NCBI GenBank assembly: GCA_014904845.1
Contig: MU119213.1
Span: forward strand, 434,001 to 498,000
Direction: 5' to 3'
Length of the DNA: 64,000 bases
Origin: Acephala macrosclerotiorum
Lineage: Eukaryota > Ascomycota > Leotiomycetes > Helotiales > Mollisiaceae
Part shown: positions 12,301 to 24,579 of the stretch, in pieces
Position numbering within the stretch: position 1 is the stretch's first letter
How the letters are laid out: the number at the start of each line of letters is the position of its first letter
Notes under the pieces: generated by a model
What the model saw: the letters and a program-made list of their open reading frames with translations, nothing else
Told to the model about the DNA's origin: nothing
The model's database searches: none
Program-made: the position numbers and the translations under genes

Positions 12301-13191
12301 CCTTGTATCGTCTGCTATCATCGATTGTAAACCCGTCGTTGTCAGCACGCAAGCGCGCTCTACTGAAAGAGTGAAAAAAATCCGCACGCAGATATTTTTC
12401 ATCCCAGCCCGGATATGTGATTCCTAAATTTCCCAATACCCATCATGATATCCATCCGTGACCGCGCAAAAGAGATCCCAGTTTCCAGCCAAAATCGAAA
12501 CAAGAAAGACATCAAGCCGTTCCCTTCTCCTTGACCACCTGAAAATCCAATCCCGTGGTATAAAACATCATGATAAGATCGTGAACAGGACATAACCGCA
12601 TGACAAACGAAATCGGATATCTTCCAACGACCGAATGATAGAAAAGAAAACATTGTGTATCCTGACGCGCCGAGTCCTGCATTGCTGCGTGTTCCCCCTT
12701 CTTAGGTACTTTCTTTATGGTTGCTCGAAGAAAATGCTCTCAAATATACCCGCCCGGCCCTGCCATATGCTGTGTGAAAGGAAACCGAGCTAGCGGCGTC
12801 TTTAATATCTTTCCAAAAAAAATAAAAAAATAAAAAACAGACATAGAACCTTCCCAGAAAAACAAATAACTCGCTACGCTAAAAGATCAGATATGACATA
12901 GGGAAGTTTGGTATCCATTATGTACGAGAGATGAAGAAAAAGAAAATCGAAAAGAGTCGAGGTTCTGGGTTCCCGAAAATGTCGCTCAGTCGCTGATGAT
13001 ATTGATGCCAAAAACGCCGTGTTGTCCCTCGGAAATAGGTATCAATGCCGCTAAAAGTTCTCGATGCTCTATTTTTTTTTCAAACAGATTGGTCGGGTCC
13101 AAGTGTGTGGTCATGTGGAGAATCGTTGGTGCCCGTGCTAGTACCCGGAATGGGCAGTAGAGTAGTTGGTGAGAGTACTGGGCCTTGATTG
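9331..13191. other. Gene-poor intergenic region
   Basis: Nothing here codes for a protein I recognise on either strand. It holds a run of ten T (9780-9789), a long pyrimidine-rich tract (about 9886-9960) of the kind found just upstream of fungal transcription starts, and an A-rich stretch near 12815-12838. An ATG at 10001 follows the pyrimidine tract and soon meets GTATGT, but no downstream exon is convincing. Confidence 0.5.
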
Positions 13192-14223
13192 TCACATCGG
13201 AGTCGCGTACTCTTGGTACCTATCCCATGGCTGGTTGAACCCTCCGTATCCTACACTTATACCGCACGGCTGCTGCGCTAGCATGCTGGGCAATGGAAGC
13301 GATGGAATCGGCGCGCTGACCTGTGGCGAGCTGTAGAACATCGCCGAAGTGGAGTATGGCTGGCTGTAGGACGGCGTTGGTGACGGTAGTTGGATGTCTG
13401 TTAAACCCATGCTGGCCCATAACGAGTTGGAGTCAACCGAGGAGGTGGTGCTTGGACTTGAGGGGATTACTCTCCATGAGTCTACCGGCGCCGGGATTGA
13501 TGAAGGAAGAGTAGATTGAGACCACCAGTTAGCACCAGCTGGAGAGCTGGGTAATAAAGGTGGTTGGCGCACAACGTCAACGATCCGTGGTGGAGGTGGT
13601 AATAATGGAAGGAAAAGTGCCGTGATGTTGTTCTTGACCTCCTCACTTTTTCCACATAACAGTTCCCCAGCGCCATCTTCCTCGAGACCTTCCAGAGCAG
13701 TGACATGAGTTCGGTAGACAAACTTGTTGATAGCTTGAATGAACTCCTCATGTAGCTTCTTTACCTGCATCTCCTTCTCCGACCAGCTGTACGTATTGGC
13801 AGATATATCCACGCAATGGATATCCTTGTGGTACTCGATGAGTGACTCTATCGAGTCAGGTGTGAGCTTGAATGCGACCTCGTTCCTTAAAACCATATCC
13901 ACATGAACAATATATGCCTCGACATGGAGAATTTGGTAGTTGAAAAGAGCCTCGATGAGAGGATTCGAATCCTTGCGCAACTCGGAGTCCGGGGCTTTCG
14001 GTAGCATGAGCGAGGTGAGAGTCCATATGGCAGTCGAGGAGGATAGAGTCTCAGTCAGACATCTTTGATGTTGCGGTACACTGTTGAGAGGGCGCTTGAT
14101 GCGATTTATGCGCTTCAGCGTCTGTGTTAACCATGGCTCCACCTTTGAACTCAGGACAACATTGACAGTGTTTGCTCTTGGGGCGAAGGCTGCCGCCGAG
14201 GCAGGCAGTAGTTGAGGAGGCAT
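13192..14223 (-). CDS. Uncharacterised protein, 343 aa
   Basis: One uninterrupted frame from ATG at 14223 to TGA at 13192. The first ~220 residues look alpha-helical and globular (for example LIEALFNYQILHVEAYIVHV and KLHEEFIQAINKFVYRTHV). The last third is Pro/Ser/Gln-rich and looks disordered, with a four-proline run and several Trp. There is no signal peptide or membrane segment. I do not recognise the family and assign no function. The frame is accepted for its length, normal composition and isolated position with an apparent 5' leader. Confidence 0.65.
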   Translation of the reverse strand: MPPQLLPASAAAFAPRANTVNVVLSSKVEPWLTQTLKRINRIKRPLNSVPQHQRCLTETLSSSTAIWTLTSLMLPKAPDSELRKDSNPLIEALFNYQILHVEAYIVHVDMVLRNEVAFKLTPDSIESLIEYHKDIHCVDISANTYSWSEKEMQVKKLHEEFIQAINKFVYRTHVTALEGLEEDGAGELLCGKSEEVKNNITALFLPLLPPPPRIVDVVRQPPLLPSSPAGANWWSQSTLPSSIPAPVDSWRVIPSSPSTTSSVDSNSLWASMGLTDIQLPSPTPSYSQPYSTSAMFYSSPQVSAPIPSLPLPSMLAQQPCGISVGYGGFNQPWDRYQEYATPM

Positions 14224-17200
14224 CGCGTATGTGTGGTGTGGTGGGAAGGGAAGGGTATCTCGAGACTAAGTGCGACAGGAAATCCGGGGGCGGCGAGTTT
14301 AGATATGCGAATGCGAAGAGGCAAATTGGGGAAACGCAAAAGAATAATGAAAGAATAAAACAAATTGTATGACTGTTTCTGGCGGTCCCAAGAATGGGAA
14401 AGTTGATTGCGCCGAAAACAAGGTCGAAGGGTGACCGTGAAGTGAGAAAGCAGGCAGACAGCGAGAGAGGGGTGTTAAGAAGCTTAGGCATGGGCCGTTG
14501 CTGGTGCCGTAGTCGCAAACTCGCCTATTCGGTGCGCCAAACCAAAAATTTGGGGCAAGAAGAGGCAGTGCACCAGCCTGCATGTTGCCTGGGCATGCCG
14601 AGTCCGGGTATTAGTTTTTCGTGCCCTGGCACTGCGGTAGTAAGCTGAAGGCTGCATATTTTGCATGCACTACACTGGCTTTCCTCGGCCCACTTGTGAC
14701 CGTAGTACACTGTATTTCCTTGATCCCGGCTGTAAGGTGCAGCATCAAGGCGCCGACATGGAGATGTCGACAGACTGGGAAGACTGATCGCTGTTAGCTG
14801 TGCGCTCTCGCCGCTCACGATCGCCCTAGAAACATCATTCCATGTTCTGCGAGATTGTTTCAACGCCATCAGCCGCATAGTGAAATTGCTGAAGAGCCTC
14901 TCTCTCCAGTCACCGTGCCTCAACGGGACGTTCGGAACTTTCTTCTGGAGAGAGGCAAGAATAGGACTGGCTAGGGCTGAAGATCATGCTGTGTCGGGCA
15001 AAGACTGTTGCATTCAGTGCAAAAAGCAGCCGAGGACCAGCTAGCTTGGCCATACGAGATACTGATACCATATGTCTTTCGACGACGATGACTTGCAGTG
15101 CAGCTGCATGCCCTCGCGAAGATTGTGAAACACCTACATAATCTTGCGCCCCCGATCGTATTCTCTTAGTGATCCTCTCAACGTTTGCGTCAGTATCCGT
15201 ATGGTTCCAAAGTGCTCCTGTGTTGCAGGCTGGGAAATATCCGGTGCTGGAAGACCCTACATTGGACCTCACCTAGAATCCTCGATGCCAGAACTGGAGT
15301 CTCCTGCATGAATAGGTTCGGGTCTCTCCTGATCTGATATGGGGTAAGACCAACCGGGACGCTGCTGGACGGTGCATTTCGTCGTTGAAGCTCATCCCGC
15401 AAGTCTCGAACGTATTTCCGGGAGTCTAGGACCGTTGAGGACATTCGCGAGCTCGTCGACCTGTAGAATCGTGGTGGGAATCATCCCATCCTTGATTGAT
15501 GGCTGGTTAGTTGGGAGTCAGGTGAGATGAAAGTGCTCTTTGAAAGTCCTATTCGTTGATATCGTGAAGTCTTCGAAAGGAGCTAGGGACTTTTGCATTG
15601 TGATTGGGTATTGATGAAAAGCCATCACCCCCATCAAAATGGAACCTCGACTTCGAAACTGCAGACTGGGAGAACGGTGTCCCACGCCGCCCGTTGCGCC
15701 TGGCCGAGGAGCAATATCGTGAAGTGCACAGTCGAGAGACGCAGGTCTTGCTTCGGGCATGATCGTTGTTCAGTTCAGGCGTTGCTGCGATGAAGATTGC
15801 GTAGGCATTGTGGCAAGAGAGAAGAGTGTGTTGTCTGCGCATGTAGCTAGGCAGATCTCAAAGGCATGCCCGAAGTTTGAGATCTCGAGCCTGAAATTTG
15901 AGGCATGAATTCAAGTGTGGCTGTGGGCTAAACTTAGAAGCGGACGCTCCGAGCTTGCGATCTGCATCTTCTTCACCCAAAGGCATAATGGCTCTTCTCT
16001 TCATCTCCTTAAATTCGATCAATATCGCCGGTTGGACCATACATTGGTAACTTGATATCAAGCTTCATGCGCATGGTTGCGATTTCCCATCTCGGAGAGA
16101 TCGGGAATTAAACCAGCTACTTTTAGTGATTTGTTCTAGCGTGGCGATCCAGAAACCTCAGTTATTCCCAATCGTTCGTTCGTCTAGCTTGAACCATAAA
16201 CTCATAATTTCCCAAAGCAGGTTTGTGTCAAGCGCTGCAAGACCTGCAGTAATCAGGGGGGCTTGTCGAGGTCTGTATGACTCTTAAAGTCGTCAACACA
16301 ATGTTGCCGATGCCACAGCGATCATTTCCTCCAGCAAGGGACGCGGCAGTTGTCACATGAGCAGGCGAACTGAAGACCTTTCCCATCACTTGACGCGAAT
16401 ATCCTCATGTAGCCGTGTGTTGCCATCGCATCTCTCTGCCCTTCAAGCGCGCTGTAATGCCGAAAAACGCACCGAGCCGTGGCATGTGACTCTCTGTGCG
16501 TCTAGAGCTGCCTTTTACCGCGCTGACATTCTGCCGGAACGCGCAACCTTCCTTGATGACCAGTTGGCGCCCGCTTGATCAAGTCCGAGCACGATGAAAC
16601 ACGAGACGATACCTGCAAGTGGTACCCAGACCCATGTCTATATGATCTATACAAAGATCTACGAGGATGCCTTTGGCGGATAGACGGGACTCAAAAGGGA
16701 TCGAAAATGCTTTCTGTTTTTTGGCCACTCTGGAGTTCTCGTTAAACTTTGCATATATCCTAGCGAAGCTGAACACAGGATCCTCGATATTGCCTTTGCA
16801 TGAATCCGTATATATATATGTCGAACTCGTTTTCGTAACAAGGAGACGCATCCGTTGATGGACGATTCGTTGAGAGCTGCGTTTAGAGAGTGGCGGTGCA
16901 CTTCTGAACACAACGTTTGGCAACTCGAAACATTATTCCTTTTGGGCTCTTGAAGCACAACATGCATCCTATATATGTGCCCCGTTATTGTTCTAGGTTC
17001 AGGAGGGGTTCGAGCAACCGCCTGAACCATTCCGAAAACTCAACGGTTCTCATCTGCATAATTATAGAAAAGCATGTGCAGATGTCGTGTTCTTAAACAA
17101 CCTGGAGATGCTCGTGGGTTACACGCGAGTTCGGAATATTCTGCCTGACCGGGTTACCTCCCAACGCCATGGGGACGGCGAGGTTGCCGTATCGGTAACC

Positions 17201-19297
17201 CACAAACCCTCGAACACTCGCTGAACCGTCCCAGTCAAGATGACTCCAATCCTGAGCAGCGAAAGACCACAGACCTTTTCTATGCTCACCTGATTCGCCG
17301 CGGAAAGGGTCCGGGCTCATCTGCAGCATCTGTGATAGACTGCTTATTAAATTGATCGTATTTCGGCGCGAGTCATTTATCAAATCAGATGGTGGTAAGA
17401 GGTGGAGAAAACGTGCTGCAGATATTTTCAATATATCTGCATGTCGGGACTCGTCAGATTTCTTTTTTCCGGAAGATGAATGAGGAAGGTGCGGTAGTCC
17501 GGTGGTGTTCGACAAACAGCCGTCGCCTCTTTAGATGCATGTGACCACCGGAACAATCCAATGAACTTAGTTTCTAATGTTCGGATGACTTCTTGAAGTA
17601 TAAAAGGCCGACAAATGTGCTCTAGCATTCGGAGTATATGAACAATTTGGTTTTACTATGAATTCAAAAATTGCAATAACTATAGACATCCTTGCCTAAC
17701 TTTGCGCTATGGCTGCTGTTATGACTGATCGCCAGTTGTTGAATCGCACGCAATAATATTTGAACAAGAAAAAGTAAGCAGTTCCCTACTTCGGTCGAGT
17801 TTGAGGGCAGGAAAACATGTGTCGTTCCTTGTGCGAAGGAGGGCCAACTGCGGATTCCGTCCGGTTTTTTCGTTTCTCAACTCGAAGCGAATATCGAAGT
17901 CTCGATCTTGGATGGTAGTCTCGATCCGGTGTCCCAATTGAGCGACATAGATAGAGCTCTACACGGCTGTCCCAATACTGGAAGGATATTGAGACTTGAG
18001 AACGATCCTCAAGCAACCTCTGATGGCAATTCATTGTTCAGTTATACTTGACTCCGCAGCTCTCAAGGGTAGGTCCTGGTGAACGTGCCTGGTTTTTTGG
18101 TACATCTATTTCCCGCCTTTTCAGAGCAACGCGAGCCAATATAACATGATGCCAATGCAGATTCTAGGACACAACTTGGCTGAGATCGACATCCTTGGTA
18201 AAGCACTCGGAAGCAAAATGAAACCAATGGACAAGTCGCTAAATGAACCTCCGAACAAATTGAACGCGTCAGTGTTTGAAAAGGTGCAGAGCCCCATTCT
18301 CAACCAGTATTTCTCAGTCTCGTCGCATCCATTGCTCCAGGACGAACGCAGTTTAGTTCGGATTCCGCAGCTCCAATGACCAAGAGTGTGATAAAATGCT
18401 CTGATGCGTACGTTCTCATGGCCTGCATGAGCTCGGATCTGCACTCGTTCCAGAACGCGTGACGACTTCATCCCGTCGCATACAGCAATCTTGACCATCG
18501 AATGTTCTCTGCGCAGCGATAAAGGTGCATGACGGCCTCGCGGAGTGACCGTGGTCAAATAGAACGCCCCTCGGCTGGTGATCAAGGTCGCAGATGTACA
18601 GACCAAAGCATAAATTTACATCACTCGAACTGCAGGCTTCTGCATCGAAGTCGAAGCTGTCGACGCCTCATGGCTGCACTCGCAAGACCTCGAATTGTTT
18701 GGAGATGGGAAACCCGAGGTTGGCAGCTTGGAAATTGGAGGCAACCTAGACGGATTGGGAAATCACGTGTATTGGTGAAGTTGACAGCAATTTTCTTCGC
18801 GGGGTTTTGTCATTTAACAGCTTCACTTCTTTCTTACATCATCAACCTCGTCTTGTTTCCTTTGGAGGCGTTTCACATCTAGTCAAGTGACCATGTGCTT
18901 TTAAAGGAGGCTTAGACTCGAGATCGGTGTTTTATGGAGGCGGAGTCGACTCACCTGTGCGATTGTGACGATAGGGAACCCTCAGTATCGGTACAATATC
19001 TACGCCGAATGACAGTCAGTCGTTGATATAACATTTAAACTCCCGAACTAGGATCAAGACTAAAAAAGTCGTTTGTCTGCAAGCATCAAAGTCACCTCAT
19101 CCTCCATCAACTTCATTGGTTCTGTCTCAGACTTCACCCCTCGCCGCAAAAGCATAAATTCGGCCTTGTATCACCACCCACCACAGCCTTACCCCACCTT
19201 TTCCAGCAACGGAATCATCTCATCTTGACTCCCCCAAACTCGCAAAGTCAGAACTCAAACCCAACTCCAACCTTGACCGGCACCTTAACTCCTCGTC
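14224..19297. other. 5-kb gene-free region with one weak candidate
   Basis: No recognisable gene or transposon protein is present. A weak candidate lies on the minus strand: ATG at 15444 (MSSTVLDSRKYVRDLRDELQ...), a possible donor GTGAGG near 15274 and an acceptor CAG near 15230, with phase kept into ACNTGALWNHTDTDANVER. The protein is unknown, and the same stretch reads well in another frame, so it is not listed as a gene. Upstream of 19298 is a promoter-like, CA-rich leader. Confidence 0.45.
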
Positions 19298-19984
19298 ATG
19301 GCAGCCCGAGGACAAAAATTCTCTTTCATGCGGTTGATTAACAACGCGGTACCGAACTTCGCACGCGACGACGTCAACGACGTGGATCTGAAGCCAGAAC
19401 AAGCGGATGCACTTCTCAGCTACCAGCTCGCACTCCCTTACCCGAGATATCTAGGCGAGAATGCGTTCTTGGTTGCTGGTATTGCTGGTTCGGAGTCGTT
19501 GTCTAGGAAGGTGCACAAGGCGCTTGTGAAGAATAAGATCATCTTGCCAATTCCTGGAGAAGGTAAGAAGGAGAGGAAAGGGAGCGTTGCGTCCATGCTG
19601 AGTATTGGGAGTGGTAGCAGTAGGCGGGACGGTGCAAGTGACTCGCTTGGGACAGCACCGGTGGGAGGAGAAACGATGACTGTCAATACAGCAGGTATTA
19701 CGAAGGGGTTTGCGAGTCAGCTTGCTGTTATCAGTGTTCATGCTCAGAGGAAGCTGGTTGGGTTGCTTTTCTTCTGGGAAGAGGAGTGCACGAGGTGGAA
19801 ACTGTTGGATGAGGAAGAGGGGGAGATTCTGAGAGCGGTGGAAGATGAGGCGGAAAGTAACATGGACCTGACTGTTGCATTGCAAGCGGTGGAGTTGAAG
19901 AAAAAGATGTTGCCGTCTAAGAGAGCAGAGGCTGTAGCAAACGTTAGTGCTGGTCAGGGACACATATTGCCTACTTATTCTTGA
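19298..19984 (+). CDS. Uncharacterised protein, 228 aa
   Basis: A single exon from ATG 19298 to TGA 19982-19984. The protein starts MAARGQKFSFMRLINNAVPNF, has a basic Ser/Gly-rich central stretch (KKERKGSVASMLSIGSGSS), and an acidic, helical C-terminal half (EEEEGEILRAVEDEAESN; LQAVELKKKM). One moderately hydrophobic stretch (LVGLLFFWEE) is too short to call as a membrane segment. No known domain is recognised. The spacer before it is long and pyrimidine/CA-rich, as expected for a fungal 5' leader, and its 3' end faces the DUF3074 gene. Confidence 0.65.
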   Translation: MAARGQKFSFMRLINNAVPNFARDDVNDVDLKPEQADALLSYQLALPYPRYLGENAFLVAGIAGSESLSRKVHKALVKNKIILPIPGEGKKERKGSVASMLSIGSGSSRRDGASDSLGTAPVGGETMTVNTAGITKGFASQLAVISVHAQRKLVGLLFFWEEECTRWKLLDEEEGEILRAVEDEAESNMDLTVALQAVELKKKMLPSKRAEAVANVSAGQGHILPTYS

Positions 19985-21269
19985 GTGACGAGTGAGGACT
20001 TGGTGGAATGGGGCTGGCATTTGAGGTACTTGGGAAGTGTTATTGGTTGGATCAGACCTACGGTCTTCGATTTTCATTCTTGGCTTCACTTTGATTGTGC
20101 ACTTTTCAAGATACCACGAGTGACGACACTCTACTTTGTTCGTTCGTTTTGAGCAAGGATTTCAAGTAATGATAATACTTCACCTTTAGCTGGACATTCC
20201 AATGTTTCCGGGCAAGCCATTGTTTCTCGTGAGTGCTATTGAGGACTTTGTGACAGATTAATTGTGCTACTCGACCTTCATTCCCAATATCTAATACCAG
20301 TCTCTTCTTCTCGTTGCCCATAAGGAGCGACTCGAATGATCTGCGAGGAAAGGATCGTGTCGCCTGGCTCTTCACGTTTCCTCCCACTGTATCGCAGTAG
20401 CGGAAGCTTTAGGACCTTGACTCATGCACACGTAATTCGCGCGAGGTCTAGTCGGTTGCATGGCTGTACTGTCGGTGGAAGCAACAGGAGAAATTCCGTT
20501 GATGACATCACCATCATTCATCGTCTGCTGTGAAGAAGGACCATCTGTTTTCTCTCAAGTCTCTGCACACCAGTAAGAGAAAGCATCTCATTCACATTTC
20601 GTAACGCACTCCGCACCCTACTCTTTTCAATAACCGGCACTCTCTCCCCTCCCCAAACTCCTAATCCCTCATGCCTATTCTCTCAAAAGCCCTCTTTTGC
20701 AACTGCAACGTCCTTGTAGCCCACTAAGCCCTTTGTTTCCGCCTACCAACTTTCCACTTTAATCGTACGAGGTAAGCAATCGCCTCAAGGAAAAGGCTTG
20801 TCAGAACGATCAAGGCGCTAAATCCAACGAAGGATATCATTCGCCTTGACAGACGGCGATATTACGAGGATGTCAATTTAAACTAATCTAGCTAACGTAT
20901 GCGCCGCACTACGTGGGATTGTGATATAGATCTTGGATTGGCTCATAGGAAGGCGAAACTTCCACTTAGGGTTGGGATCGAACAGGAAGGTAATCGAACG
21001 TGACATTGAGCAAAGATCATACTTGATATGATCGAGTTGAACAAAGAGCAGAAGTAAATAACAACACATATACAGTGTAGAAACGAGAAAAGAAATAAAG
21101 TTGGTGGTTAGCATAATTTTAGCCACGCGCAGAAGTTGGTCGGAGACCCTAGAGAGAAAAAATGCCAATGTATTTCGCTATCAAATCATTTAAATCCTTG
21201 TTTCTATCGCCGGAAAATGCTATGCAACGCCAACGCCAAATAACTCCCCTCACAAGCCACAAATACAAA
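19985..21269. other. Convergent intergenic region
   Basis: This spacer lies between the 3' ends of the 228-aa gene and the DUF3074 gene. I see no coding frame with protein-like composition; it should contain both 3' UTRs. Confidence 0.5.
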
Positions 21270-23600
21270 TCACAACGTCCCATTCCTACTTGGACTCGTC
21301 GCAACAGGTGCTTTCTCCTCCTTATCCAAACTCGTACTACTCCTCACGAAATTCGTCGGCCTAACCGTGAGCGCCTTTAACGAACTAGCCCGAGATCGAC
21401 CACTCCGCCCTACCTCCGCTCTCACATCTTTGAGAACCTCTTCTCCTTGCGCTCCTAGTCGACCTACTCTAGCAGCAAGCGCTGTATTTTCCGCTTGAAG
21501 ATCTCCTACTTGTCCTCTTAAGATTTCTTTCTCTTTCCTCAGGACGCCCACTTCCGCCTTGAGCTCTTCCAACTCCCTTAACAACTTGGTTTTCTCGTCT
21601 TTCTCAACAGCTTTCCTCCTTCTATCCTCCGCCTTCCTTTCCTCTTTCTCCTTCTTTAACCTTAACTTCTCAACTTCTTTCCGGTATTTCTCTTCTTGTT
21701 TCTTGACTTCTTTTTCATGTCTTTCCTCTGCTTTCTTGATAGCTTCCTCTTCCTTCTCTTTGTCCTCTTCTTTCTTGTTTAACTCCTTTTCACGCGCCTT
21801 ATTGAGTTTCTCATCAATCTTGCGTTTCTTATCTTCAAGTTTAGCGAGCTCTTTATCTTGAAGTGCCAGACTCCGTTGATGCGCAGTCGAGGAGGTGGTG
21901 AGGGTGGAGTCAGCATCGCCGTCGGCGGTGGTGTAATTTTCCAAGGCGGAGGCAAAGGAGCCGGCTGATGAGGCAGAGCTGATGGAGGAGATGGAGTCGC
22001 GGCGTGGGGGACTGTTGCCATTCACTTGGATTTCGGGCTCTTCGGAAGTGGGTTGGCCCGAGAGTCGGTCTGCGATCACTTGCGGGGTATGGGCTGCTAT
22101 GTATCCTGCTGCTGCTGTAGCGGCTCCTACGGCTGCGTTGTATAGTCCTCCATTGGTTTGTTCATCTGCGCTCTCAGGGTATGTTGGTGGAGCTTCTCCC
22201 CTTGGTGTTTCTGCTTCCTCGATCCCGGCTAGGTGGCCATTCGTCTGATAATTGTGCAAGCTGACTTGGTGATGTTTGTGGTCATGCTTTTGAGCCTTCT
22301 CATCTGTCTCTTCCCCTCCTGAATGTTCGTCCTCTTCACCATCACTCTCGAAATCCTCCATCTCCTTAGCACATGCCCAGTTCAAGAATTTGCTGGCGTC
22401 AGCTACTATTCCCCCTGGTGTTCCTCGTTCAATCATAAATCGTGGCACGCTACCTCCTGGGTCGCTTCGTGTAATCATTATCCATTCGATGGGGTTCGTT
22501 TCACATTCGTCGTCTTCTTTCGGGATGTCCATACTTTCTCCTTTGGCATCTGATCCTCGAGATTTGTCGAAGGAGATTGTGTGACCTCGTGCTCGTCCTT
22601 CGCTTTGGGTCGTTTCCTTCTCGGGAATTGGTTCTGGTGTTTTAGAGCCGTTCTCACTTTCTGGTGGGGAGTGCTTCCTGGCATTCCGTAACATGACATC
22701 TCTGCTTAGTGTCGAGGCTGATCTATTTCGACCTTGAGATGGAAGATTCGTTGTAGATGCGGATTTCTTCGGTGGCTTCTTTATGGGAATCTCTCGTATG
22801 AACTCGACTGATTCGTATTGTCCTCGTATGAATCCATCTCGTGGTGGGGTATCCGGGTGACTACAAGGTCTAGAAACAACCATGAAATGTCTAGGCACTT
22901 CCTTCTCTCCTCCAGTATGATCCGACAGCGCCTGATCTGAAGTAATAAACATCGTCACAAAATCTCTCGGTGTCGTCGGTCCCGGAAACTGCGCAGAGAG
23001 CAAATACACTACCAGTTATCAGCAATTGGCCCCTCATTCCCATGCCATGCCGGACTCACCTTCCATCTTCCCTACCCCTTCAATATTCTTATACGCCACC
23101 CTCCTCTCCCCACCAATTCCCCGAATATTGCCTTCTCCGGGTCCGCCTTGTACTTTCATGGTTTCTGGAAACTCCAATTCCAATGCTTTCTTCCACTTCG
23201 TAAATCCCAACCCCTCATGCACACTCCGTCTCGCAAACCAAGCTCCCTTCCCATCCTTCCCTCCTAGTTTATAAACATTCATCCCCAGCGGATTATCCCT
23301 TGCATTCATCTTCACCTGTTTCCATTCTTTCTGCAGAGCTTCAACATCTGAAGGCGGGGGATCCGAACGTGCGGAAGAAAGGGAAATTTCGCTGGCGTTG
23401 GAAGCGGAAGAGCTGGCGCGTGAACGTTGTGAGTCAAGAGAGGAGTCGGAGGGCTCGGATGGGGCGGGGATGGGGACGGAGTCGACTATCAACTGGCCGT
23501 GGGAGAAGGCGGTTGTGAGGAAGGATGTGAGGTCGTCGAGGGAGGTTTCGGTGAAGTCTATGGGGCCTAATGTTTTGAGGGCATCGTGGAGGGCTGCCAT
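21270..23600 (-). CDS. DUF3074 (START-like) domain protein with long C-terminal coiled coil
   Basis: Two exons, 23600-23060 and 23008-21270, with a 51-bp GTGAGT...TAG intron; total 2280 nt, 759 aa. The N-terminal half has the DUF3074 signature: KLGGKDGKGAWFARRSVHEG, then LSAQFPGPTTPRDFVTMF just after the intron, and NPIEWIMITRSDPGGSVP. DUF3074 is a START-like fold expected to bind a lipid-like ligand. About residues 580-700 form a Lys/Glu-rich coiled coil (KKEEDKEKEEEAIKKAEERH and similar). A stretch rich in Ala (GAATAAAGYIAAHTP) lies between. The next gene upstream encodes another START-like lipid-transfer protein on the same strand. Ligand and location are not known from sequence. Confidence 0.88.
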
Positions 23601-24579
23601 GCTGACGGATTCTTTGTGATTAAGGATGGAGGAATTGGTCGCATACGAAGGCAGGAGAGGGCGAGGAGTTTTCGGAAGAGTGGGTCAGGGGAGAGACATG
23701 CGCCGTTTGTTCTTGTGAATTTGTCAATATGGGATGGAAATTGAGAGAAATGCCGTATATTCCGTACTCGTATTGGAAGGGTGCGAGGCTGTGAAAGAGA
23801 TACGATAAGAGTAGAAGCTTTGAGATACGAGAAGATGCATAACAGCAAATCTCAGAATGTGAGAATTGAGAATTCAGAATAGGGGGTATCACAAACAGGA
23901 GAAAACGTGCAATGGACATCCTACATCGTCATCCTGGTTCAGGGCCGGATTTGTAGATGAAGATTGTCCCGATAGGGATTGGTGTGTTTTTTCCAGTGGC
24001 TTATTTCGGTGTCTTTTGGGCATGTGGAGCGAGCAAACGCGGGGTTGCGGGATGATGTCAATGGAACGATGTTTTGTCTCTGACGTGAGAGAATCGAGAA
24101 TCGAAAATTGCAAATAATCTCGGCGACGGATGACGATATGGCCAATTTTGGCATGAAAATGTACCGAGATTGTATAGAACTTAAGACGCTAGATCGTGCC
24201 CAAGATATCGGTACAAAGCTTCGTTCTTTAGCTGCGAAGCATCCTTTACCATCTAACCAGCGTTTGCTCATGAGGCTTGGAACATGCTGGGACTACGACG
24301 GAATACCAATCTATGCGATAGGAACCCAATTCTTTATTCGAGAACGGCCATAGTATTATCACCGGTCCATGCCGTTCCCTTGACAACATTTTCTCTTTCT
24401 CTTGAATCTGTCGAGGCAGGTTGTCGGACATTTGAGTTCATCAACACATGAGCGTCGTGAATATTTTCATAATGGACGAAGCCTATTCTACGGCCCCTGA
24501 GAACCTCCCAAGTCCCTGACTCCGCGCTGAATGAAAATCCCGGCCTTATACGTTCCTACCTATCGTACTTGTACAGAGT
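23601..24579. other. Intergenic region between the DUF3074 and SIP3-like genes
   Basis: It holds the promoter of the DUF3074 gene and the 3' flank of the SIP3-like gene. No gene is recognised on either strand. Confidence 0.5.

Noticed and set aside
13300..13514. Plus-strand frame within the 13.2-14.2 kb gene
   Set aside because: It is short and antisense to the Pro/Ser-rich tail of the 343-aa protein.
21559..21861. Ser/Phe/Leu-rich plus-strand frame resembling a membrane protein
   Set aside because: It is the antisense of the Lys/Glu coiled coil of the DUF3074 protein, which always gives Phe/Ser/Leu on the other strand.
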